This document shows, piece after piece, positions 12,353-22,183 of a stretch of 64,000 nucleotides of DNA. Both the position numbers and the translations under genes were made by a program. This DNA comes from Stomorhina lunata (taxonomy: Eukaryota; Arthropoda; Insecta; Diptera; Rhiniidae): positions 806,001 through 870,000 of the forward strand of contig OW121740.1 of assembly GCA_933228675.1 (NCBI GenBank). Direction: 5' to 3'. How positions within the stretch are numbered: position 1 is the first letter of the stretch; each line of letters begins with the position of its first letter. Below the pieces are notes generated by a model. That model had not been told where the DNA came from and did no database searches. It saw only the letters and a list, made by a program, of their open reading frames with translations.

Positions 12353-13037
12353 TTAAAATAGCCATGCGACGTTTCATTTCCATCCACATTTCACACATCA
12401 TTGGGCGATCTAAGCATTTGCATTCAATTGGATGTAGTCGATCAAGTTTTTTTCTCAAACACTCGGAATAAGATGGATAGGGTGTACATTCTCTTAAACA
12501 ATTACTAGGCTCACGTTCCCTTTTGCATTTAGGTGGTGTGCGAGATCCAGGACATCCCTTGATAATAACACTAGGGCATTTTCGATCTTTTTTGCCCATG
12601 CAAAGTTTCTTTGTATCCAGAGGACATGAAGATCTTCGTTTTCTATTTCTCGTATTTCTTTTTTCCATAGAAGGAAATTTAAGAAGTTCATGGGCGCAAA
12701 TTTTTTTCTCTCTAATTTGAAAATCCGGACAAGATACCCAAGTCTGCTGATATGTTCGTTTAGCTTTATCATTGGGTAGATAATAAAGCTCATCAAATCT
12801 TGGAGAATATTTAGGACAGGGATCTCTACAACATTCTGGATTCTCCCAAATGGAATTTGAAGCTTCCAGTCGAATTTCAAAGGGACAAGGTTTCTGTTTT
12901 CTAAGCGTGTTTTTAGAGCATTTGGGATCATCATAGGGAGCGCATTTACGCCGTGAAGCAAAATTTCTTAAAGTCAATATCCTACCCAGCAAAATTTGGG
13001 TAACTGGTCGAATACTTTTATGCAAAAATTTGGACAT
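12342..13037 (-). CDS. Cysteine-rich protein, paralogue 1 (DUF1431-like?)
   Basis: Intronless frame of 231 aa with 19 cysteines, of unknown function. The N-terminus (MSKFLHKSIRPVTQILLG) is basic and amphipathic, like a mitochondrial presequence. Conserved blocks shared with the paralogue at 14996-15706 are RRKCAPYDDPKCSK, NPECC.DPCP.Y..RFDELYY, YQQTWVSCPD, KICAHE, PSNCL.ECTPYPSYSECLR and LHPIECKCLD.PMMCE. Rapidly duplicating, Cys-rich proteins of this kind in Drosophila (Pfam DUF1431 type) are often testis-expressed; this family assignment is from memory and tentative. The last residues (ILNTP) and the stop lie over the start of a truncated third copy, so this C-terminus is probably a junction product. 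Confidence 0.8.
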   Translation of the reverse strand: MSKFLHKSIRPVTQILLGRILTLRNFASRRKCAPYDDPKCSKNTLRKQKPCPFEIRLEASNSIWENPECCRDPCPKYSPRFDELYYLPNDKAKRTYQQTWVSCPDFQIREKKICAHELLKFPSMEKRNTRNRKRRSSCPLDTKKLCMGKKDRKCPSVIIKGCPGSRTPPKCKREREPSNCLRECTPYPSYSECLRKKLDRLHPIECKCLDRPMMCEMWMEMKRRMAILNTP

Positions 13038-13215
13038 TAGTTATTTTTGAATTTTTTGATTAAATTTGATTTTTAATTTTATTAATTTAAATACTTTTTT
13101 TTGTTTACTTTTTATATCGGAAAATATGTATAATTTTACGCAAGGTAGATTACAAGATATATATACTTATATCAAGGTAGATTTTATTGAAGGTAATTTC
13201 ATTTTAGGTTACTAA

Positions 13216-13387
13216 CATAGTGTAATAATGAAAGTGATATCAAGAGCCCAGCTGATGAATTCGCCTGGAAATTTAACGAACAAAAATTTGACAAAATGTA
13301 AGCAAACCTACAAAAACAACATGGGGTTTCATTTTGTCATGTTGTATTTGTTGTATTCTTGCCACCACCTGTAATGAATTCGCCTTG
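13216..13387 (-). mobile_element. hAT-like MITE, copy 2 (172 bp)
   Basis: Same element as at 11165-11336, inverted: it starts CATAGTGTAATAATG and ends GAATTCGCCTTG. It is flanked by perfect 8-bp duplications GTTACTAA (13208-13215 and 13388-13395). It lies 178 bp upstream of the start codon of the cysteine-rich gene at 12342-13037. Confidence 0.88.
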
Positions 13388-13731
13388 GTTACTAAATTTA
13401 ATTTCACTTTCTGACAATTCTAAGGGTTCTGAGATTTCAATTATGTGTTCCCTTTTATTTGTCGCTGCGCCGACAATATGAGTTATGTGTTAAAATTTAA
13501 ACACTTTTTGATTACAGAATTTAAAACTTTTTTTTTGCTTAACCTATATATTACTTGTTCTAGGAGAAAAGAGCTGGATAGCTTGTAGTCCTATAACATA
13601 TAGTAGAGTTTTGTTGATTTTTTTATTTTCCTGAATACTTAGAAAAAACACATAACTAAAATTGTTGTCTCAGCGGCGATTTGAAGTAATCAAATTAATT
13701 TATTTTTCAAAATAGAATTGTTATTTCAAAT
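13388..13731. other. Spacer between two MITE copies
   Basis: About 340 bp of AT-rich DNA between hAT-like copies 2 and 3. No feature seen beyond their target duplications. Confidence 0.4.
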
Positions 13732-13903
13732 CAAGGCGAATTCATTACAGGTGGTGGCAAGAATACAACAAATACAACATGACAAAATGAAACCCCATGT
13801 TGTTTTTGTAGGTTTGCTTACATTTTGTCAAATTTTTGTTCATTAAATTTCCAGGCGAATTCATCAGCTGGGCTCTTGATACCACTTTCATTCTTACACT
13901 ATG
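13732..13903 (+). mobile_element. hAT-like MITE, copy 3 (172 bp)
   Basis: Third 172-bp copy, same orientation as copy 1, flanked by TTTCAAAT on both sides (13724-13731 and 13904-13911). It is inverted relative to copy 2, which lies 344 bp to its left. The pair could fold into a hairpin in single-stranded DNA or RNA. Confidence 0.88.
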
Positions 13904-13993
13904 TTTCAAATCTAATTTTTTTTAAATTATACAAAAAACCAAAGTAAAACGTTATGTTTTTGTTAGATGATTCCGGTACGAAAAGATCATTAT

Positions 13994-14223
13994 CAGGTAT
14001 GTGATGGACATTTTCGTTTTCAAATCGATCGATTTCAGACATATTTTTTAGCTAATTTTTGTTTATTTCCCCCCAAAAAAATGAAAATTTTGGCTTTAAT
14101 CCTGTTGACTGATATTTTATCTTTCATTTGGTTTGAATTATTTGGGAAAATAACCGAAAATTATCTCAAAAATTTATCTGAAATCGATCGATTTGAAAAC
14201 GATCGTTTTCCATCACATACCTG
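13994..14223. mobile_element. Fold-back element, copy A (230 bp)
   Basis: Begins CAGGTATGTGATGGA and ends with the inverse complement TCCATCACATACCTG. The inverted arms extend through an ATCGATCGATTTC block, so nearly the whole unit can fold back, with a loop in the middle. TAT is present on both sides (13991-13993, 14224-14226), a possible 3-bp target duplication. A second copy lies at 15900-16139. Confidence 0.8.
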
Positions 14224-14995
14224 TATATCTTATCATTCTCATTAATTTAATCAGATTGTTTTTCCACTTTTTGTGATAAAACTAAAAACCGAAAATAACT
14301 GTTTATTTAAAAATTTTGATTAAGAAAATCAACCACAAGGAATTATCGTAAAACAAAACCAAAGCGTTTGGATGGTCTTGGTCAAAATTTGTATAAGCTA
14401 AGATACCTTTTATATTTTGATTTTTATTTTTTTGGTCAACAATAAAACTTATTTTTAAAATTTTTTTTATTTAAATCAAAAAAAAAAAAAATATATTTTT
14501 TGACTTTTATTTTAAAAACCATTTTTTTTTATTTTTTAATTTTTATTATTTCATCAAAAATAAAAGTTTTGTTTTAACTTTTATTTTTTCAATCAAAAAT
14601 AGACAATCGGTCAAAAACTAAAAAAAAGACGAAGAGAAAAATGAGTTTTTACTTTAAAAATCAAATAACTTCAAATCCTTTAATCAACTAAATTTGAGCC
14701 TAAGACTAATATTTATATGCGTACTTATAACTTACCTTATAATACCCTTTTCACCTAAGGTGGTGAAGGGTATAATGAAGCAAAATTGAGTCATTTTTTT
14801 TATACCTATCACCAGGTATAAGTTATATTGGTTTTCGGCCTATATTCCATACAATGGTATGTCGTTCCAAATATATCTTGTCTGGTATGAAATCTCGTTA
14901 TTTTGATTTTATTTATGCGGTTCAAACAAGAACAAGAAAATTCAATAATAACTATTAAAAAATCTTACAATATAAAAACAATTAGATAATTTTGT
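14224..14995. other. AT-rich intergenic DNA
   Basis: Very T-rich and A-rich spacer 3' of the second cysteine-rich gene, which is on the minus strand. No feature beyond homopolymer runs is supported. Confidence 0.4.
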
Positions 14996-15706
14996 CTAAG
15001 TTTTTACAGCTGCCATTCGACGTCTCATTTCTGCCCACACTTCACACATCATTGGATGATCCAAGCACTTACATTCGATTGGATGTAGTTTATCTGGTTC
15101 ATTTCTCAAACACTCGGAATAAGATGGATAGGGCGTACACTCCTTCAAACAATTACTAGGCGCACGTTCTTTTTTACATTTGGGTGGTACGCGAGCTCCA
15201 CGACAACCTTTAATATTCAGCTTAGGACATTTTTCGTCTTTTTTGCTCTTGCAAATTTTGTTACCCCCCAGGGAACAAGCTGTTCTTGGTCTTTTCTTAA
15301 AACTCCTTTTTTCCATTGGAGGAAATTTATGATGTTCATGAGCGCAAATTTTTTTAGGTTTAATTTGTAAGTCCGGACAAGATACCCAAGTCTGTTGATA
15401 CTTTCGCTTAAGTTTGTCACTGGATTTATAAAAAAGTTCATCAAATCTTGAATAATATTCAGGACAAGGATCCTTACAGCATTCTGGATTCTCCCACATG
15501 CTATTAGATTTTGGAAGCTCTTCTTTGGCCTCTAGTCGTCGAACTTTGGCGGGGCAAGGTATCAGCTTGGCAAGCGTTTCTTTAGAGCATTTGGGATCAT
15601 CATATGGCGCGCACTTACGCCGTAAAGCGAAATTCCTTAACGTGAATATTTGCCGCAGCGGAATTTGCGTAATTGATCGAATAGTCTTACATAAATGGAA
15701 TGACAT
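14996..15706 (-). CDS. Cysteine-rich protein, paralogue 2 (DUF1431-like?)
   Basis: Intronless frame of 236 aa with 20 cysteines, the tandem paralogue of the gene at 12342-13037 in the same orientation. Cysteine spacing is conserved from RRKCAPYDDPKCSKETL to the C-terminal IECKCLDHPMMCEVW. It ends RRMAAVKT, which is probably the ancestral C-terminus because no truncated copy abuts it. The N-terminal 30 residues (MSFHLCKTIRSITQIPLRQ...) are rich in Arg and hydrophobics, with no acidic residue, suggesting mitochondrial import. Function unknown; the family resemblance is tentative. The most divergent parts between the paralogues are the linkers around residues 45-65 and 125-150. Confidence 0.82.
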   Translation of the reverse strand: MSFHLCKTIRSITQIPLRQIFTLRNFALRRKCAPYDDPKCSKETLAKLIPCPAKVRRLEAKEELPKSNSMWENPECCKDPCPEYYSRFDELFYKSSDKLKRKYQQTWVSCPDLQIKPKKICAHEHHKFPPMEKRSFKKRPRTACSLGGNKICKSKKDEKCPKLNIKGCRGARVPPKCKKERAPSNCLKECTPYPSYSECLRNEPDKLHPIECKCLDHPMMCEVWAEMRRRMAAVKT

Positions 15707-15899
15707 TTTTAGTTAATTTTGAGTTTTTTCAATTTTAAATTTAAAATTTTTTAATAAATTTTGAATTTTATTTAGCTAATTAATTTGTTTTACTTTTAAT
15801 GTCGAAAAAATATGTATGTAAATTTGTTTCTTTATTTTATTTTTCTTTTCAACTAGATATCTTAGATTCGATATTTTACAGAAAAAGTTTAATTTCATA

Positions 15900-16139
15900 C
15901 AGGTATGTGATGGACATTTTCGTTTTGAAATCGATCGATTTCAGAGATATTTTTTAGCTAATTTTCGGTTATTTCCCCCAAAAATAATGAACATTTTGGC
16001 TTTAATCCTTTTGACTGATATTTTATCTTTCATTTGGTTTGAGTTTTTTGGGGAAATAACCGAAAATCTGAAAAATATATCTCAAAAATATATCTGAAAT
16101 CGATCGATTTGAAAACGATCGTTTTCCATCACATACCTG
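15900..16139. mobile_element. Fold-back element, copy B (240 bp)
   Basis: Same termini as copy A (CAGGTATGTGATGGA and TCCATCACATACCTG) and the same ATCGATCGATTT arms. It is flanked by ATA on both sides (15897-15899 and 16140-16142). The central part is about 10 bp longer than in copy A. It lies 194 bp upstream of the start codon of paralogue 2. Confidence 0.8.
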
Positions 16140-16243
16140 ATAAGAGTGTTTTCTTAACATATGTCGAAATAAAAATATTTAATGATGGGAATAAAATTAA
16201 AAAATTCAGGGAGCTTCAAAAATAGGCAGGCAATTGTTTTTGA

Positions 16244-17290
16244 AACTACACCATTTTCAATTGAAATTGAGAAATATTCAATTGAAATTGAGAATATTCA
16301 ATTGAAATTGAGAAATTTTCAATTGAAATTGAGAATTTTCAATTGAAAATGAGAAATTTTCAATTGAAATTGAGAAAACCCTAATTGGAAATGAGAAACA
16401 TTCAGTTCAAATTGAGAAATTTTCAATTGAAATTGGGAATTTTTGAATTGAAATTGGGAAAAACCCAATTGAAAATGAGAAATTTTCAATTGAAATTGAG
16501 AATTTTTAAATTGAAATTGAGAATTTTGAAATTGAAATTGAGAAAAGCACAGTTGAAAATGAGGTTGGATTTTTTAATTGAAATTGAGAAGTTTTCAATT
16601 GAAAATGAGAAATTTTCAATTGAAAATGAGAAATTTTCAATTGAAATTGAGAAATTTTAAATTTAAATTGAGAATTTTTCAATTGCAATTGAGAACACCC
16701 CAAGTGGAATTTCAACCTCATTTTCAATTTAGGTTTTCTCAATTTCAATTCTAAAATTCTCAATTTCAATTGAAAATTTCTCATTTTAAATTGAAAATTT
16801 CTCATTTTCAATTGAAAATTTCTCATTTTCATTTGAAAATTTCTCAATTCCAATTGAAAATTTCTCAATTTCAATTAAAAAAACCAACCTCATTTTCAAT
16901 TGGGCTTTTCTCAATTTCAATTGAAAAATTCTCAATTTAAATTTACAAATTCTCAATTTCAATTGAAAATTTCTCATTTCCAGTTGGGATTTTCTCAATT
17001 TCAATTTACAAATTCTCATTTTCAATTGAAAAATTCTCAATTTCAATTGAAAATTTCTCAATTTAAATTGAAAATTTCTCATTTTCAACTGAAAATTCTC
17101 AATTTCAATTGAATATTTCTCAATTTCAATTGAAAAGTCTCAATTTCAATTGAAAATTTCTCAATTTCAATTGAAAATTCTCAATTCCAATTGAATATTT
17201 CTCAATTTCAATTGAAAATTCTCAATTTCAATTGAAAATTTCTCAATTCAATTTGAAAATTTCTCAATTACAATTGAAAATGGTGTAGTT
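16244..17290. repeat. 1-kb fold-back of short AATTGAAATTGAGAA repeats
   Basis: The left half (to about 16710) is dozens of imperfect copies of a 19-21-bp unit, TTTCAATTGAAATTGAGAAA. The right half (from about 16725) carries the same unit in the opposite orientation, TTTCTCAATTTCAATTGAAA. The outer ends match as inverted repeats (AACTACACCATTTTCAATTG and its complement), so the whole 1047 bp is one large inverted repeat. The open frames inside are by-products of a unit length divisible by three in places. The structure resembles fold-back elements built from internal tandem repeats; no target duplication is clear. Confidence 0.85.
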
Positions 17291-17356
17291 GTAATAAATA
17301 TTAAAAATCTGATTTTACCTTGTCACCTAAAATGCCCAAAGGCGTAACCCACGTTA

Positions 17357-18805
17357 TCTTATATTCTTAAACGAGCAATAATTGTACGGCTCTAACGATT
17401 TTGATAAAATTTGGACAGTGGGTATCTTTTTTGATGTATAGGTCGAAGAAGAAAGGACTTTTGGACCTTTTACCTCTAAGAGGGTAAAAACGGGTAAAAG
17501 GGGAAAAAATCGAAAACGCTATATCTCTTAAAGTAATAGGCATAGAAACAAAATTTAAATAATGTTTTAAACAGCTATAAAAATAAACGGACAGGTGTTT
17601 GGTACTTTTTTGAAACTATGTCTGATAGGGGGTAAAAAAGGGAGAAAATAGTTTTTTGGTACCTTTTTAACCAACTCTTATATTTTAAACTAAAGAATAT
17701 AAAAAGAAACTTTGTAGATGTAAAAGAAACATTAAACACGTATTTGGTACTTTTATGATTTTGGGGCGAAAATGGGAAAAAAGGGATAAAATGATAACTT
17801 AACATCTCAAAAAGTAATATAAATAGGAACATTATGTTAACATTAAAATTAATAAAATGTACCGAATTCAATTGGTACCAAAGAAGTACCAAATATGCAT
17901 ATGGAACTTTTTGAAATTAGGGGATAAAAAGGGTAAAAATTAGTAATGTTATACCTGTATGTATGTTCTTTATAGAATAGTAAACTGTAAATTTGATCAT
18001 GTTATGCTCTTTAGCAAAGTTGTAGCGCATGAGCCGGTAAGGCTTTTTAGTTGGTATGAATAATTTCCGACAGGTGGCGCTACTGAAACCTACTCAAAGT
18101 CAATTTAATCGTAAGCTGTTCATTTAATCATGCTACAATCTTTAGCAAAGTTGTAGCGCATGAGCCGGTAAGGCTTTTTAGTTGGTATGAACAATTTCCG
18201 ACAGGTGGCGCTACTGAAACCTACTCAAAGTCAATTTAATCGTAAGGTGTTCATTTAATCATGCTACAATCTTTAGCAAAGTTGTTACACATGAGCCGAC
18301 GAAAGTTTCTTAGTTGGTATGAAGAAATTTTGACAGGTGGCGCCACTGAAATTTACTAATTCAATTTAATCGTAAGCTCTACATTTAATCATGCTATAAT
18401 CTTCAGCAAAGTTGTTGCGGATAAGCCGACGAAGGTTTTTGAATTGGAATGAGCAAAGTCCGACAGATGGCGCCACAGAAAATTACTCAAAGTGAATTAA
18501 ATCGTAAACTGTGCGTTTGATCATTTTATAATTATAAGCAAAGTTGTTATCCATTAGTAGACGAAGATTTCATAGTTGGTATGAAAAACTTCAGGTGGCT
18601 CCACTGAAACTCATACTACTATGCAAACTATGTGTTGCTCGGACAAAATAAATATAATAATTCAATAATAACTGAATATTTGTACAATGTCTTTCCTCTA
18701 AATTTATTTTAGTACTATATAAAATAAAATATATAAAAACTTTAAAATTTGCCTCAAAATGCCTATCATATAGCTCCGAGCAAGGCTCGGTCAACCAGGT
18801 ACTTA
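17357..18805 (+). mobile_element. Helitron-like element, family A, copy 1
   Basis: Starts A|TCTTATATTCTTAAACGAGC and ends near a short hairpin (CCGAGCAAGGCTCGG) followed by ACCAGGTACTTA|T. A 5' TC, a 3' hairpin a few bases from the end and insertion between A and T are Helitron traits. The exact 3' base is unsure. The inside has GGTAC/AAAAAGTACC-type repeats (17580-17900), then about five copies of a unit of about 130 bp with TTTAGCAAAGTTGT...GACAGGTGGCGC (17990-18600). No helicase or Rep gene is present, so it is non-autonomous. Other copies are at 47739-49306 and 56717-58327. Confidence 0.65.
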
Positions 18806-19088
18806 TCATATATCTAACACTGCGCTAGTTAAAAAAACCGATACCGACAAGATTTTTAAAAAATGGAGGAGGTCGCGCAATAAATATTCACTTAACTCGA
18901 AAATTGTTTATTTTCTATAAAACTAGAGCTAATAAAAAAAACGGTTAGCACCATTGAAATTATCGTACTCGATTTATCTTTACCCACTAGGTCTCCCTTT
19001 TGTCGATAAAAAAAGTTGTCAAAATCGAGCTCAGTGCATATACATATTTACAATGCACATTGTTGAAAGTCATTACTTTGAAATATAT
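18806..19088. other. Spacer
   Basis: Short AT-rich stretch between a Helitron-like copy and a small hairpin element. Nothing else is seen. Confidence 0.4.
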
Positions 19089-19232
19089 GTGACCCAGCCT
19101 ATGAAAAGGGAAAAGGTGGCTTATGACTCAAAAACAAAATTTTGAAAAATTAGTTGCAAATTTCGAAAAATTAGCTAATTTTTCGAAATTTTGTTTTTGA
19201 GTCATAAGCCACCTTTTCATAGACCGGGTCAC
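19089..19232. mobile_element. 144-bp palindromic MITE-like element
   Basis: Starts GTGACCCAGCCTATGAAAAG and ends CTTTTCATAGACCGGGTCAC. The arms continue through GGTGGCTTATGACTCAAAA and meet around 19165, so almost the whole element is one inverted repeat. ATAT flanks both sides, but the surroundings are AT-rich, so that duplication is weak evidence. No coding capacity. Confidence 0.7.
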
Positions 19233-19410
19233 ATATACTAATTGCAAAAACTTTAGGTTATATAAATTTTACTAAAATTTTTTTAAAATACATAATCGGA
19301 TTTTCTTACCGAAACGCCTCGGTTTCTTTCACTTTTACTGTTCACAGGATAATTTTTCTTATTAACTTTTGTAAAGATAATCTTACTTATGAGAAATAAC
19401 TATTATTATA

Positions 19411-19660
19411 TCTGTGGCTTGGTGCTAAAAGAGCCAATGCCAAAAAAATTAGTTTTAAGAAAATTTGATTTAAAGTTTTTATTTTCCATATCAATTCATA
19501 GTAACAAAAACCCAGAAAAGCCCTTATAAATCTGTTTTGAGCTAAGTTAGAGATTAGCTGTTGGATCCAAATTAAAGAGGATAGGGAAGGAAATCTAATA
19601 CAATGATTAACTCAAAACAGCTAAAAATTGACATTGGCCCTTTTAGCACCAAGCCACAGA
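19411..19660. mobile_element. 250-bp MITE with terminal inverted repeats
   Basis: Terminal inverted repeats of about 27 bp begin TCTGTGGCTTGGTGCTAAAA and end in the matching TTTTAGCACCAAGCCACAGA. TA flanks both sides, the duplication used by Tc1/mariner-type elements. There is no open frame inside. Confidence 0.75.
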
Positions 19661-20584
19661 TATAGGAATGTAAATAATAACTCTTACACTTATTTATTTT
19701 GACAAACAGTTCAAATTAATTAAAACTTTTTATTACACTTTTTTGTCTTCTAATATTTTTTTGTTAGAAAGTCCAGAATTCTATAAGGACAGGATAATAA
19801 AAAGTGTTGATCACAGTCTATGCTCTTTCTACCATATTCTCGTTCAGATCTGAAATTTTTAAAAAAATTTTAATTGTATTTATAACATATGCTCATATGT
19901 ACGTATGTATATACTCGTATGTGGAAGCGGAAAAAGTGAATTTGTTACTCCTCTGCAAATATGTTTTTGAAAATTTTACTAAATTTTTAATTTTCTCATA
20001 AGAAAACACACATTAAATGAGGTATCAGTAGAACGTCAAGTAAAATCTCTTAAGAAAATAGAACAACAACTATTGAGTTAAAATATCTATAACTGATGCA
20101 AATATTCTTTTATACAAATTTGACATGTGGCGCTAACTCTATTAAATTGAAGAAAATTTGTTTACTATATTCACAATATGCCCGATATTGGTATGTACAT
20201 TTTTTATCATTCTATGAAAAACATTTTTTTTATATCAAAAATCAGTTACGGTATCACAAAAACGATCTTTAATCAGGCCAATGATATATTTTGTTAATAC
20301 ATAGTATTTGATACTTTTTATTTGAATGCCTTTTAAGCAGCTTGAAATTTGGGAATTAGATAAACGCCAAGTTGAAAAATATTGATACATACTCAAACTG
20401 ATGATGAAATTTAAATGTATGTCGGCTTAAAAAGTCGTTCAGAATATAAAATACAAGGGGTCCGTTTCATGGACGGACATTGCTATATTTTGTGAAACCT
20501 TATAAAAAATTAAACTTTATGCTCAGAGTGTTCAGAGGGGTAACAAAATGACTTGTTATTTTTAAGTGACTGTCATGTACTTAC
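19661..20584. other. Region expected to hold the last exon of the adjacent DM4/12 gene
   Basis: I searched the minus strand here for the C...Y..CP ending found in the sister genes and found none with an open frame and a splice acceptor. The stretch is AT-rich with no other feature. Confidence 0.4.
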
Positions 20585-21545
20585 AGTATTATTCTTACAA
20601 TATCTTCCATAACCGATTCTCCATATGATCTGAAATGCGAGATTAATTCGCATTTTGCCCTTTCTATGCATTTTTTCATATTAAAATTCAACATTTTCCC
20701 CAACGTATCCAGTTGTCCAAATATTTCTCTTCTTTCGCGATCAGTTTGGCTATAAAGCATATTTGGTTGGTCAGTGTTAAATTTTGTATTTCCTGTTAGT
20801 TTTTGATGTCGACGAACACTTCTTCTTTTCTTCAAATCAAAGTTGCCTGAGAAATCTGACTGGCTCTGGCTCTGTTCATTTTTATTTCTATATGGCATTT
20901 TGTTAAAATAACTTTGGAAACCATCCATTTTGGTAAACTTTCTGAATGAATCCCTTTTAAAAGCCTGTAAATAGAAATTCACTTATAAGATAAAATTTTG
21001 GTAAACAGAAAAAAACTTACTCTGCTGTTAAATGAGGTTGGTACATCATTTTCCGAAATTAATTGATCGTAATTCCAATCATATCCTTCAGTTTCTTCAA
21101 AAGGGAACTTGTAGTAATAGTCTTGATCTTGCCAGGAACTTTCATATTCTTTTTGATAATCGAAATCATCTTCAGAAAGTTTTGTTATATTTTTGTTGTC
21201 ATTGGCTATTGGTTTTTTAGTAGTTTTTTTATTATTAATCTTTTTTAACAATACAGTCGGTTTCCAGCCATCAATAGTATCTGGAAGGGGACTATACATG
21301 TCGAATTCCACTGAATATGATAAGCCTCGAGGACGGCCATCTAATACGGCTTTTGTAAAGGCTGGTGTCAACAGTAGTTGCGCTTTGTTCGGAAATACTA
21401 TTGATCTAGTTCTCCTTTTCAAGACATGACTAATAAATTTGTCCAATTCGCTTTTTTTACTCGTACAATTACAAAAGTTTTGGGCAACAGTTAAAGCGGT
21501 CATCAGTAGAATTATTGTAAAAAGTAATATTGAACGAATGAACAT
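20585..21545 (-). CDS. DM4/12 family secreted protein, gene 1 (3' end not found)
   Basis: Minus-strand exons 21545-21021 and 20964-20585 (302 codons so far). The start MFIRSILLFTIILLMTALTV is a clear signal peptide. Next come a basic site KRRTRS (about 43-48) and the family block IVFPNKAQLLLTPAF, with RGLSYSVEFDMYSPLPD soon after. The second exon ends with the first half of the DM4/12 cysteine core (CIERAKCE, about 270-277) and stops at ATACT|GTAAGTAC. That is a strong donor at the same position and phase as in the sister genes, so a last exon with the C...C pair should follow. I cannot find it downstream; reading on gives an immediate TAA. Either the gene uses that stop or the last exon was displaced. 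The function of the family is unknown. Confidence 0.75.
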
Positions 21546-22183
21546 TTTGCATCTTCTATCACTCAGAACATTAAAAAAACTCGAACCTTTTGGGAAAAAG
21601 TTAGTATAAACACTTAACTCGACTGATAACAGATATTTTGTTTTAGATATTTTTTTTGTTCTATCTTATTTATGTGTTAATAGTAGCATTTATAGATTTT
21701 ATTATTTATATACTCGTACGTAGATTGATTTGTTCTACGGTCAATCGCTAATTTATTGAAATTCTGACATGTTAATTATGGTATCATGATCATTTTTTTT
21801 ATTTCTTTTATGTTCTAATGATAAATAACTTTCTCAGCTTTTAATGAAATGTAACGTAATTATTGTTAATCGTAAAAGTTGTCTTCACTTACTTTTCTAG
21901 TAAATAATAATAAGGAGTGATTAAAATAATATAAATGAAACTATTGAAAAGGAAATTAAAGCTTAACTAGTAAAAATTATTTAATGAAATATTTAAATAG
22001 TTTATTTGAAAAACATTACACATATACTGAAAATAAATAATACGTACTTATGTCAAAAACAACAATTTGGACAACAAAAAACAAACAACATAAATATAAT
22101 AGAGGACGAATTACAGTTTAGAATACATTTAAAGCGAAACATCTCCTGTAATATTTGTTAATACAGAAGATATAGTCAGTGTT
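21546..22183. other. Intergenic DNA between DM4/12 genes 1 and 2
   Basis: About 640 bp separating the start of gene 1 from the stop of gene 2, both on the minus strand. AT-rich, with no further feature. Confidence 0.4.

Noticed and set aside
16385..17112. Open frames on both strands rich in Lys/Leu/Phe/Gln repeats
   Set aside because: They are readings of the short tandem repeat of the fold-back element and have no gene-like composition.
17990..18600. Regular 130-bp repeats that at first look like a CRISPR-type array
   Set aside because: Units are long, diverged and without spacers, and they lie inside a Helitron-like element of a eukaryote.
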